A stretch of DNA of 64,000 nt from a bacterium (GTDB lineage: Bacteria; Desulfobacterota; JAPLJL01). Positions 35,755 through 42,528 of the stretch are shown here, piece by piece (positions within the stretch are counted from its first letter, which is position 1; the number at the start of each line of letters is the position of its first letter). The stretch is taken from assembly GCA_028713675.1 (NCBI GenBank), contig JAQTNV010000009.1, forward strand, positions 1 to 64,000. The letters are read 5' to 3'. The notes beneath the pieces are model-generated. The model worked only from the letters and a program-made list of their open reading frames with translations, was not told the origin of the DNA and made no database searches. Position numbers and translations under genes: made by a program.

Positions 35755-36942
35755 TCAGGAGATCACCGTCAGCACGGCAGTGTAATTGTGGAAACAGTCG
35801 TAGTTGCCCACCGGACCGATCTCTCCCAGAGTGTAGAAACCGATCCAGGGCACCCGGGGCCCGATTTGCTGCTGCAGATCCTCCAGCAGCTGCAGCTTGT
35901 TCGGCTCCGGGAGGATGACTTTGCCCCGGCCGCAGCAGTCGAACTGGAAGACCAGCTTGGGGGTCTTGCCGGCCAGGTCCGTGCGGATCTTGCGGCTGAG
36001 ATCGGATAGCCCGTTAGCCATTTTCTCCGGGTCCCGGCGCGTCATCCAGATCTCGCTGCCCTCGGCGACCTCGGTCTGGATGGTGATGGAGCCGCAGGTG
36101 TCGTCCTTGCTGGGGATGAAGCGGATCATGAACTCGTCGTAGCCCTCGATGTGCGCCGGAGTCCGGAAGCCCAGGCAGAGATTGATCACCGCCTTGCCCC
36201 AGTTGTCGATCTCCTCGGGGAGAAGGTACTCCTTGAGAACTTCCAGCGCCGGGCGATCATCAATCCGGTAAATGATGTTTCCTTCCGCTTTGGTGACCCG
36301 GCGCTTGACGCCGATCGGCACGCAGCCGTGGTTCACCCCGGAGTGGATGTGGGCCGGGCCCGAAAGGAGGGCCCAGGCCACACCGTCAGAAACCGCCTGG
36401 TCGTCGTGGTACTGGTAGGTCTGTTTGAAGGACCAATTGTCCGCGGAGACGCCGCCGAAGAGAGGCAGCCGCGGCCGCCCGGCCCTGGTCTTCTGAAAGC
36501 CCTGGTAAAATCGGTCAAAGTTTATCGTCAGGCCGTCCCCCAGCACGAACAGCAGGGCCGCGTCCGCATCGCCGTGCGCCTGAACGGCTTCGCCCAAACG
36601 GCGGCCGACGTCCGCGGGGTCGGTTTTGAGGCCGGTCTCAAGGCCGTTTTTGAGCCGGAGTTCGTCGGACCGTATGACCATCACGGCCACCGAGAAGTTC
36701 GACTCGTCCGCGATGGCCCGGGCGATAATGCCCTCGCCCGAGCAGCCGGTGAGCGGGGCGCCGCCGGTGGACTTGCGCACCGCGGCGAGGACGGCGGGTT
36801 GCGGATACCCGACCGTCGAGAACATGAAGACAAAGTCCGGGCGCGACACCCCGGCCGCGGCCAGGGCCTTCTCGGCGGCTTCCTGGCCGGCGCGGTTCGG
36901 ATTGCGATGGTGGCTGACGCCGACACCAGCTTGAACGGTCAT
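35755..36942 (-). CDS. FIST-domain small-molecule sensor protein
   Basis: 395 residues from the ATG at 36942, which follows a perfect AGGAGG; the longer TTG frame to 36957 overlaps that site. Both FIST N (about 25-220, with FMFSTVGY, GGAPLTGCSGEG, LFGGVSADN) and FIST C (about 230-380, with FQFDCCGRG and GFYTLGEIGPVG) are present. FIST modules are predicted to bind amino acids or similar ligands and feed signal-transduction systems. It lies 4 bases from the hybrid kinase gene, so it is probably its sensory subunit. It is cytoplasmic. Confidence 0.93.
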   Translation of the reverse strand: MTVQAGVGVSHHRNPNRAGQEAAEKALAAAGVSRPDFVFMFSTVGYPQPAVLAAVRKSTGGAPLTGCSGEGIIARAIADESNFSVAVMVIRSDELRLKNGLETGLKTDPADVGRRLGEAVQAHGDADAALLFVLGDGLTINFDRFYQGFQKTRAGRPRLPLFGGVSADNWSFKQTYQYHDDQAVSDGVAWALLSGPAHIHSGVNHGCVPIGVKRRVTKAEGNIIYRIDDRPALEVLKEYLLPEEIDNWGKAVINLCLGFRTPAHIEGYDEFMIRFIPSKDDTCGSITIQTEVAEGSEIWMTRRDPEKMANGLSDLSRKIRTDLAGKTPKLVFQFDCCGRGKVILPEPNKLQLLEDLQQQIGPRVPWIGFYTLGEIGPVGNYDCFHNYTAVLTVIS

Positions 36943-36978
36943 GGTAATCCTCCTCAATTTTCGATTTGATTTTTTTCT

Positions 36979-37006
36979 ATTCTATAACTTTGTATGCCGG
37001 GGTCAA
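36979..37006 (-). promoter_or_regulatory. Promoter of the FIST-kinase-GGDEF unit
   Basis: Reading on the minus strand, TTGACC, a 16-base spacer and TAGAAT lie 37 bases upstream of the FIST start codon. The TTTTTATTTGACC context and the spacer length match the flavodoxin promoter at 41178-41205. Confidence 0.65.
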
Positions 37007-37140
37007 ATAAAAAGCTCCGGACCAGGCCCGATCGCTAAAATCCGGGAAAAGATCAGGTAGAGGTCCGGATCACTAAAGCCATTCCCCTGGAGCGCCAGCG
37101 AAGGCCAGACGGACGAAGTCCGGACTGTTCCGGCCGGGAT

Positions 37141-37170
37141 TAAAAAGAACCCGGGGCCCTGATCCCGGGC
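37141..37170 (-). terminator. Probable terminator of the four-helix sensor gene
   Basis: On the minus strand a CCCGGG...CCCGGG stem with an 8-base loop is followed by TTCTTTTTA, about 60 bases past the stop codon of the gene at 37228. The stem is short, so confidence is moderate. Confidence 0.5.
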
Positions 37171-37227
37171 GCAACGGGGGCAGGCCCCGATTATTAAGGA
37201 GAGCCCGAACCGTTTGGCTCTTCCTGA

Positions 37228-38166
37228 TTACCGGGCTTCCAGCGAACGGGGATTGGGCGCAGCCGCGCTCGGCTCCGCCTGAAGAGCCTGCTGCAAGGCG
37301 GCCAGGTCGTCCTGACACAGAAACATCACCTTGCGTTTTTGGCCGAGGGAAAGGGCCAGCGAGCGGACGTTGGTGTTCTCGCGCGAGAGCGCTGGAATCC
37401 GCCCCCTGATTTCGCTGAACTCGGCATACTTTGCCGTCGCAGTTTTAAGATCCGGATCACCGCTAAGGATCTTGATTTCGGCCAGGGTAACCAGAGCCTG
37501 GCGGACGGACTGATCTAACGCGGCCATGTGCCTCTCCAGCTCGTCCATTTTTTTATCGCTCTCTTCCGCGATGTGCTGAGGGAGCAGAACCTGTAACTGC
37601 CAGGCACCGTTTATGGCGGCATAAACGGAAACATATACTTTTTGGGACACCGCAGTTCCGTTGCTCTTTCCCAGGAGGCGGAGGAGAGCGGTGTTCATCG
37701 TATTGAGCGCGTCCATGGCCGGGCCGTAGGCCAGATTGTAGGCCTTGATATTCGTGTTCTTGACCGCCAGAGCCAACAAGTCGTGGTCGATGCGCTGGAA
37801 CTCGGCGAAATCCATGGAAAATTGGGCGAGCAGATCTTTTTCTTCCTGGGTACCGCCCGCCGCCAGGAGTTTTCCCAGCTCCTGGTGTTTCCGCTCCACT
37901 CCCGCCGTGGCCGCGCGGGCCTGGTCGGCAAAAGTCCGCGATTCTTCATCGGTGACGGACAGGACGGCGCTCTTTTCCGCCTCCGAGGCCAAGGCCAGGT
38001 CCAACCTCATCTGGGCTGCCAGGTCGGCCCTCCTGACCTTGAGGGCCAGCTGCTCCGAGGCACTCTGCGCGGGTTGAAAATGATACACCATCAGCGCCAC
38101 CGCGAGCAGTATGATTGCTCCGGCGGCCATCAACAGCAAATCCCTGCTCCATGGTTTGATTGTCAC
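37228..38166 (-). CDS. Membrane-anchored four-helix-bundle sensor-like protein
   Basis: 312 residues from the GTG at 38166, placed seven bases after AGGAGGG; the longer frame to 38196 reads through that site. One N-terminal transmembrane segment (LLLMAAGAIILLAVALMVY) is followed by about 270 residues of predicted helix, with the EEKSAVLSVTDEES and KKMDELERHMAALDQ patterns seen in 4HB_MCP-type ligand-binding domains. There is no HAMP, kinase or methyl-accepting domain and no second transmembrane segment, so it cannot signal alone. It may present a ligand-binding bundle in the periplasm for the neighbouring kinase system. The identity is uncertain. Confidence 0.65.
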   Translation of the reverse strand: MTIKPWSRDLLLMAAGAIILLAVALMVYHFQPAQSASEQLALKVRRADLAAQMRLDLALASEAEKSAVLSVTDEESRTFADQARAATAGVERKHQELGKLLAAGGTQEEKDLLAQFSMDFAEFQRIDHDLLALAVKNTNIKAYNLAYGPAMDALNTMNTALLRLLGKSNGTAVSQKVYVSVYAAINGAWQLQVLLPQHIAEESDKKMDELERHMAALDQSVRQALVTLAEIKILSGDPDLKTATAKYAEFSEIRGRIPALSRENTNVRSLALSLGQKRKVMFLCQDDLAALQQALQAEPSAAAPNPRSLEAR

Positions 38167-38298
38167 GATACCCTCCTGAAACCGCGGCTGGATCACGCGC
38201 GATCCGCCCCTTCGGTTTCGATTATTTCCCTCGTTCCCGGTTAACTCACCCGGTTTATTAACGGTACTCGGGCCGGTTCACTATTGTCCCGACGAAAA

Positions 38299-40308
38299 TC
38301 ACCCCACCCGGCCGGGGATGATGACCATGGTCCGGCCCGCCAGGTGCAGCCGCTTTTCAAGGATATAGGCGGTTTCGTTGTGGAGGATGGGCTGGTACCA
38401 GCGCTCGCGTTGGAAGATCAGCTGCCCGGCAAAGTAGGTTACCTGGGGAAACTCCCGGGCCACTTCCAGGCAGAGTCTTTCCAGCTCCGAAACGACATCC
38501 GTTCCGACCGCCAGTTTGTAAGTGGCGGGCACCCCCTGGCCGGACATCAGGTCGACATACTTTTCCAGTTCCTTTTGGATTCTGTCTCTGAGCCTGTCTA
38601 CGGCGTCCTCGCCCTTGAAGGCCCCGGAGTCAATCGCTCCGACCGAAATAAAAACCACATTTTTGAATTTCCCGGGGAATTCCCGGAAAGCGGCGAGCGT
38701 CGTGTGAATCCCGAGTCCGGTGTATCCCCCGACCAGCACGGCGGCGGTCGGCTGGCTCGGGTCCGGTGGGGCGGGCGCCTTGTCCGTCATCCTGGGGATT
38801 TCGGACAATATGGCGTAGAGCTGGGAGAGCTTCGCGTTGGTGGTCCGGTAGTGGCGCCGGACCAGGAAGCAGAGGGAGACGACCGTGCCCGTGACCAGGA
38901 GCGTGACCCACCCGCCTTCGCCGAACTTCTCGAAGATGGTGACGAAGAGGATCGTAAAGCAGAAAATGAACCCTCCCGCGAAGAGCGCGAATTCCTTCTT
39001 CCAGGGTTCTTCCGACCCCCGTCGGGACAAAAGCGAGCGCGCCATCCCGAGCATCGAGAGGGAAAAGGTGAGGAAGACGTTGATGCTGTACATCACGACC
39101 AGGTGGCGGACATCCCCCCGGGTATAAAGCAGGGCGGCCAGGGCGGAGCCGCCCATGATCAGGATGCCGTTCTGCGTGGTCAGCCGTTCCGAGAGGGCGG
39201 CCAGCCGGCGCGGCATCCAGTTGTCGATCGCCATGTTGGCGAGGACCCGGGGGCCGTCCAGGAAGCCGGCCTGGGCCCCGACGACCAGGAGCGCGCCTTC
39301 GGAGAAAAGGGTGAGGATGACGAAGAGATGGCCGAGCGGGAGTCTTTCCGCGACCCGTTCCGAGAGAACGGCATTCAGGGTTTTCCCCGGAACCATCTGG
39401 ACCTGCCAGAGCAGGTAGCAGATGATCAATCCCCCGGCGGTGAGGGCGAGGGAAACCGCCATGTAGATCATCGTCCGTTGGGCGGTTTTAACCCGGGGCT
39501 CGCGCATGATGGGCAGGCCGTTGGAGACGGCCTCAAGTCCCGTGTAGGTCCCGCCCCCGAGCGAATAGGCGTGCATAAAGAGAAGAAACATCCCGCCGGC
39601 GCCCAGGGTGGCCAGCCCGTTTCGGAATCCCGCCTGGACTTCTTCCGTGGTGCGGACAATTTCGGAGGTATGCGAACCAAGCCCGAAGCCGATCAGGATG
39701 ATGTGGGTGACCAGGAAAAGCAGAAAGACCGGGAGAAGGGTGATGATGGATTCCTTCACCCCGCGGATGTTGAGGGTGGTGAGCGCGAGGATCAGGATAA
39801 CCTCGACCGGAAGCTTAAGTTCCTGCCAGCCGGGCGGCAGGATGCTGAACAGGGCATCGCCGGCGGCCGCGATCGAGACGGTAATGGTGAGGACATAATC
39901 GACCAGCAGGGCCGAGCCGGAGACCATCCCGGTGCGCTCGCCGAGCAGAGCGGTGGCGACCACATACCCGCCCCCGCCGTGGGGGAACCGGGAGATGATC
40001 CGGCTGTAGCAGGCGGAGATGAGGAAGACCGTGGCCATCATCAAGACCGCGATCGGCAGGGCCAGATAAGTGTGTTCCCCGAGCGTGCGGAAGGCTTCCT
40101 CCGGCCCGTATGAAGAGGAGGAGAGGCCGTCGGCCCCGAGCCCGACCCAGGCGAGGAAAGCGACCACCGAGAGACGATGGAAAATCGTCCGGTCGGAAAG
40201 ATCGCGGGGCGGGCCGATGACCGCTTTTCTTAAGCGTGCAAACAGGGAAGGTTTTTCCGGAAAAGGCGAATCGGGGCCATTGGCCCCGGAATCCTGCGGA
40301 TTGCCCAT
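38299..40308 (-). CDS. KimA-like APC-superfamily transporter (probable K+ uptake)
   Basis: 669 residues: about 12 membrane segments (residues about 45-480), then a 180-residue cytoplasmic domain with VLVGGYTGLGIHTTL. The start of TM1 (GADGLSSSSYGPEEAF) matches the LSSDALSSVAYG motif of KimA/YdaO. KimA imports potassium with protons and is inhibited by c-di-AMP. The leader carries a ydaO-class c-di-AMP riboswitch, the standard control for this family, which strengthens the potassium assignment over amino-acid transport. GGAGG lies six bases before the ATG. Confidence 0.88.
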   Translation of the reverse strand: MGNPQDSGANGPDSPFPEKPSLFARLRKAVIGPPRDLSDRTIFHRLSVVAFLAWVGLGADGLSSSSYGPEEAFRTLGEHTYLALPIAVLMMATVFLISACYSRIISRFPHGGGGYVVATALLGERTGMVSGSALLVDYVLTITVSIAAAGDALFSILPPGWQELKLPVEVILILALTTLNIRGVKESIITLLPVFLLFLVTHIILIGFGLGSHTSEIVRTTEEVQAGFRNGLATLGAGGMFLLFMHAYSLGGGTYTGLEAVSNGLPIMREPRVKTAQRTMIYMAVSLALTAGGLIICYLLWQVQMVPGKTLNAVLSERVAERLPLGHLFVILTLFSEGALLVVGAQAGFLDGPRVLANMAIDNWMPRRLAALSERLTTQNGILIMGGSALAALLYTRGDVRHLVVMYSINVFLTFSLSMLGMARSLLSRRGSEEPWKKEFALFAGGFIFCFTILFVTIFEKFGEGGWVTLLVTGTVVSLCFLVRRHYRTTNAKLSQLYAILSEIPRMTDKAPAPPDPSQPTAAVLVGGYTGLGIHTTLAAFREFPGKFKNVVFISVGAIDSGAFKGEDAVDRLRDRIQKELEKYVDLMSGQGVPATYKLAVGTDVVSELERLCLEVAREFPQVTYFAGQLIFQRERWYQPILHNETAYILEKRLHLAGRTMVIIPGRVG

Positions 40309-40629
40309 TTAGAACCTCCGGGTTAATTATCTTCTCGGAGAGTCGGCCTCCGGCCAGTTCCGGAAGGTTCTCTCCTTCGACGCCTGCGAGGTTAGCTGAC
40401 GGGCTCGGGCCGAAAGAGTTGCCCTACGCCATGCGGCGATGCGCCCCGAATGCTTGGGTCCCCCGTTCTCATCGTTGAGATTAGGCGTGGATCAGGCAAC
40501 ATTTTATGTTTTTGGAGAAGACAAGTCAATTATTCTTCCGGGTAAACGCCAAGGCCAAGATGGCCGGAAAACAATGGTTTTTTCGAATTTTATGATTGAG
40601 ATGAAAGAAAAAATCAATCATGTTGCCGG
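40309..40629. other. Leader of the transporter gene, containing the riboswitch
   Basis: 321 bases between the transporter and flavodoxin genes. About 40380-40488 is the c-di-AMP riboswitch described separately, and about 40309-40379 the region linking it to the start codon. 40500-40629 is AT-rich with no recognised element; it must hold the transporter promoter. No gene. Confidence 0.7.
40380..40488 (-). promoter_or_regulatory. c-di-AMP riboswitch (ydaO-yuaA class)
   Basis: On the minus strand the leader contains the class-defining stretches GGGGGACCC, CATTCGGGGCGCATC, GGGCAACTC and CCGAGCCCGTCAGCTAACC, closing with TCGCAGGCGT. The outer stem P1 pairs ACGCCT (40488-40483) with AGGCGT (40385-40380). 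The element ends about 70 bases before a KimA-like transporter gene, the most common target of this class. The conserved AACCTC can pair with GAGGTT, which covers the Shine-Dalgarno of the transporter gene, so translational control is possible. A GGAGAG/CTCTCC hairpin in between could also take part. Confidence 0.9.
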
Positions 40630-41139
40630 TCAATGCGACCTCTCCGGCTGCGTGAATTTCAATCCCTGCAACCAGGCGGAGACCTTGTTCTGCGCTTTCT
40701 TCACGTCGCTTCCCCGGACTGCGAGACCATCGAAGACGGTTGAGCGCGGGCAAAGCCTCGAGATATCCGTCACGCTGTGTCCAAAACTGCTTCCCTCGTG
40801 CGTGCAAAACGGCACAATGGTCTTTCCCGACAGGTCGGATTCGGACAAGAACGTTACCACCGGAGGGGGCACGGTGCTCCACCAGACCGGATACCCGATG
40901 AAGACCACATCGTACCGGCCGAAATCTTTGACTTTTGTTTTCAGCGCCGGCTTATAACCCGAGTTCAGTTCCCGCTTGGCTTGCGCCACGACCGCATCGT
41001 AATCGGCTGGATACTGATCCACCGGTACAACCTCAAAGACATCGCCGCCGGCGTGCTCATGGATCCGGTTGGCAATCTCCCGCGTGTTGCCGCTGTGGGA
41101 AAAATACACCACGAGGATCTTCTTCTCCGCGATTTTCAT
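40630..41139 (-). CDS. Flavodoxin-like protein
   Basis: 169 residues. The FMN phosphate loop is SHSGNTREIA (residues about 14-23), after the strand KKILVVYF. IGYPVWWSTVPPPV and CTHEGSSFG are typical of the flavodoxin_4 family. No signal peptide, so cytoplasmic. It probably moves low-potential electrons; no specific redox partner is adjacent. It has its own promoter (41178-41205). AGGGGGAT before the ATG acts as the ribosome-binding site. Confidence 0.93.
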   Translation of the reverse strand: MKIAEKKILVVYFSHSGNTREIANRIHEHAGGDVFEVVPVDQYPADYDAVVAQAKRELNSGYKPALKTKVKDFGRYDVVFIGYPVWWSTVPPPVVTFLSESDLSGKTIVPFCTHEGSSFGHSVTDISRLCPRSTVFDGLAVRGSDVKKAQNKVSAWLQGLKFTQPERSH

Positions 41140-41177
41140 TCATCCCCCTGACGATAAGCTGAAATGCGATTGCCAAC

Positions 41178-41205
41178 CATTTTATGACTTTGGGCGCATG
41201 GGTCA
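41178..41205 (-). promoter_or_regulatory. Promoter of the flavodoxin gene
   Basis: On the minus strand TTGACC, a 16-base spacer and TAAAAT lie about 39 bases before the start codon. The TTTTTATTTGACC context is shared with the FIST promoter at 36979-37006. Confidence 0.65.
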
Positions 41206-41478
41206 AATAAAAACCACCGATCCAGCCTAATACCCAAAATCCAAATATAAGAATTATAGGGGACACTCTCTACGGCTTCACCTTCGCAGGAGTCCTTCTC
41301 GTTTAGTCCCAAACCACGAAAGGATGCTTATCTTGGCCGCCAACCAGGTCGGAGACCGCCCGTCATTTTAATCTGTCATTCTGCGTGTCCCGTGCAGAGC
41401 GGCGGGAAGCCCGCCTCTGGCGGGAGAATAATCTCTTCTTAGTCCTAGCCTTTTTTTTCTTTTTGGGGGGAAGGTCCC

Positions 41479-41640
41479 GCTCCCAAATTAGGTGTTGGGT
41501 GTTAGGTCATAGGTGATAGGATTAAACCCAGTATCATCACCCTCCCCTTCATCCCCTCCCCTCAAGGGAGGGGACAATATTTTTGTTGCTTTCTTGTTAT
41601 CAATTCTTGGCGTTTTGCCCTCTGCCCTATGCTCCATGCG
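41479..41640. repeat. 162-bp dispersed repeat, copy 1
   Basis: It matches 63641-63802 over 162 bases with five single-base differences, all transitions as counted by eye. It contains the palindromic CCCCTCCCCTCAAGGGAGGGG core, part of which also recurs inverted near 7932-7970. Confidence 0.9.
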
Positions 41641-41781
41641 CCTTGCGATTTCCCCCGGGGTTCTGAAAACCCAACACCTAACACCCATGACCCATGACCC
41701 AATAGACCCTATAGACACAATGGACCGTTTTTTGACCTTTGCTCTCTGCAACCCGGACCTCCACGTTATTGAATCCGGGAA

Positions 41782-41809
41782 TTGAAAAAATATTTTAAAC
41801 CCCTATAAT
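41782..41809 (+). promoter_or_regulatory. Promoter of the ACP-ketosynthase operon
   Basis: TTGAAA, a 16-base spacer and TATAAT lie 87 bases upstream of the first ACP start codon, past the end of the repeat block. It is the best sigma-70-like match in the cluster and should drive the two ACP genes, the ketosynthase and the desaturase. Confidence 0.7.
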
Positions 41810-41895
41810 CAACATTTTATGAAAGGGAAATTTTAAAATAGCCCTGCCCAGTTGACGGAAAAATAAGGACGACGGGAATTCAAGGAGACCGCGTG

Positions 41896-42174
41896 ATGGG
41901 AAAAACCGCTTTAAATAAAGAGATGAAAGCCATGACCCTGAAGATCGCCCAGGTCCTCATCTCCGAGCTGCAACTGGAGGATGTGACCAGCGAAACCTTT
42001 GACATAGATCTCAACCTGGTGGACGAACTGGGGATCGACAGCATGGAACTCACCACCGTGGTCCTGGTCCTCCAGGATGAATGCGGGGTCATCATTGACG
42101 AGGAAGATTACCCCGACCTGACCAATATCCGGCTCATCGCGGAATACATTCTGAAAAAGAAGAAGAAGGCCTGA
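41896..42174 (+). CDS. Acyl carrier protein (1)
   Basis: 92 residues from the ATG at 41896, eight bases after AAGGAG. The phosphopantetheine serine is Ser49 in ELGIDSMEL. The N-terminal extension (MGKTALNKEMKAM) and Lys-rich end (ILKKKKKA) set it apart from the housekeeping AcpP. It is the first of two adjacent ACPs at the head of a lipid/polyketide operon, corresponding to the ApeE/ApeF pair of aryl-polyene clusters. It should carry starter or growing chains for the ketosynthase encoded downstream. Confidence 0.93.
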   Translation: MGKTALNKEMKAMTLKIAQVLISELQLEDVTSETFDIDLNLVDELGIDSMELTTVVLVLQDECGVIIDEEDYPDLTNIRLIAEYILKKKKKA

Positions 42175-42260
42175 TTTACAGAGCATAGGGCATAGGGCAT
42201 AGGGCATAGAGCAAAGCACAGGAAGTCCAGTTATCCGTATATATAATTTTCCCGGCGGGA

Positions 42261-42521
42261 ATGATGGAAGCGCTGCTTGCCGAACTCAAGAAAAAACTGG
42301 TCGAAACGATAAACCTTCCGGATGTTAACCCGGATCTCATTGATATCAACGCCCCCCTGGTCGGGGGGGAATTGGGCATCGATTCCATCGATATCCTCGA
42401 ACTGGTGGTCATGATTGAGCAGGACTACGGAGTGAAAATCGACAGCAAGGAAGTCGGCAGGAAGGTTTTTGCCAGCCTGAAATCCCTGGCTGAGCACATT
42501 GCCGCGCACCGCACCCAGTAA
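42261..42521 (+). CDS. Acyl carrier protein (2)
   Basis: 86 residues. The attachment serine is Ser42 in GGELGIDSIDILEL, and the following VVMIEQDYGVKI is typical of ApeF-type carriers. It is separated from ACP1 by an 86-base GAGCATAGGGCATA word repeat and from the ketosynthase by 7 bases. A second Met at codon 2 may be the start. It is a dedicated carrier of the cluster; two distinct carriers suggest separate starter-loading and extension roles. Confidence 0.93.
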   Translation: MMEALLAELKKKLVETINLPDVNPDLIDINAPLVGGELGIDSIDILELVVMIEQDYGVKIDSKEVGRKVFASLKSLAEHIAAHRTQ

Positions 42522-42528
42522 GCATTAG

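Larger units (their letters stand above)
41140..41895. repeat. Intergenic block: promoters plus dispersed repeats
   Basis: 756 bases without a gene. The left part holds the flavodoxin promoter. From about 41371 comes a GTCATTCTGCGTGTCCCG element end with a CGGCGGGAAGCCCGCC hairpin. Then come a TTTTTGGGGGGAAGGTCCCGC arm and a 162-base segment (41479-41640) repeated at 63641-63802 with five differences. Then heptamer and 9-base words follow. The right end carries the promoter of the biosynthetic operon. Confidence 0.8.

Noticed and set aside
38284-40113. 609-residue plus-strand ORF opposite the KimA-like gene
   Set aside because: Antisense of a transporter with a conserved fold and a riboswitch in its leader.
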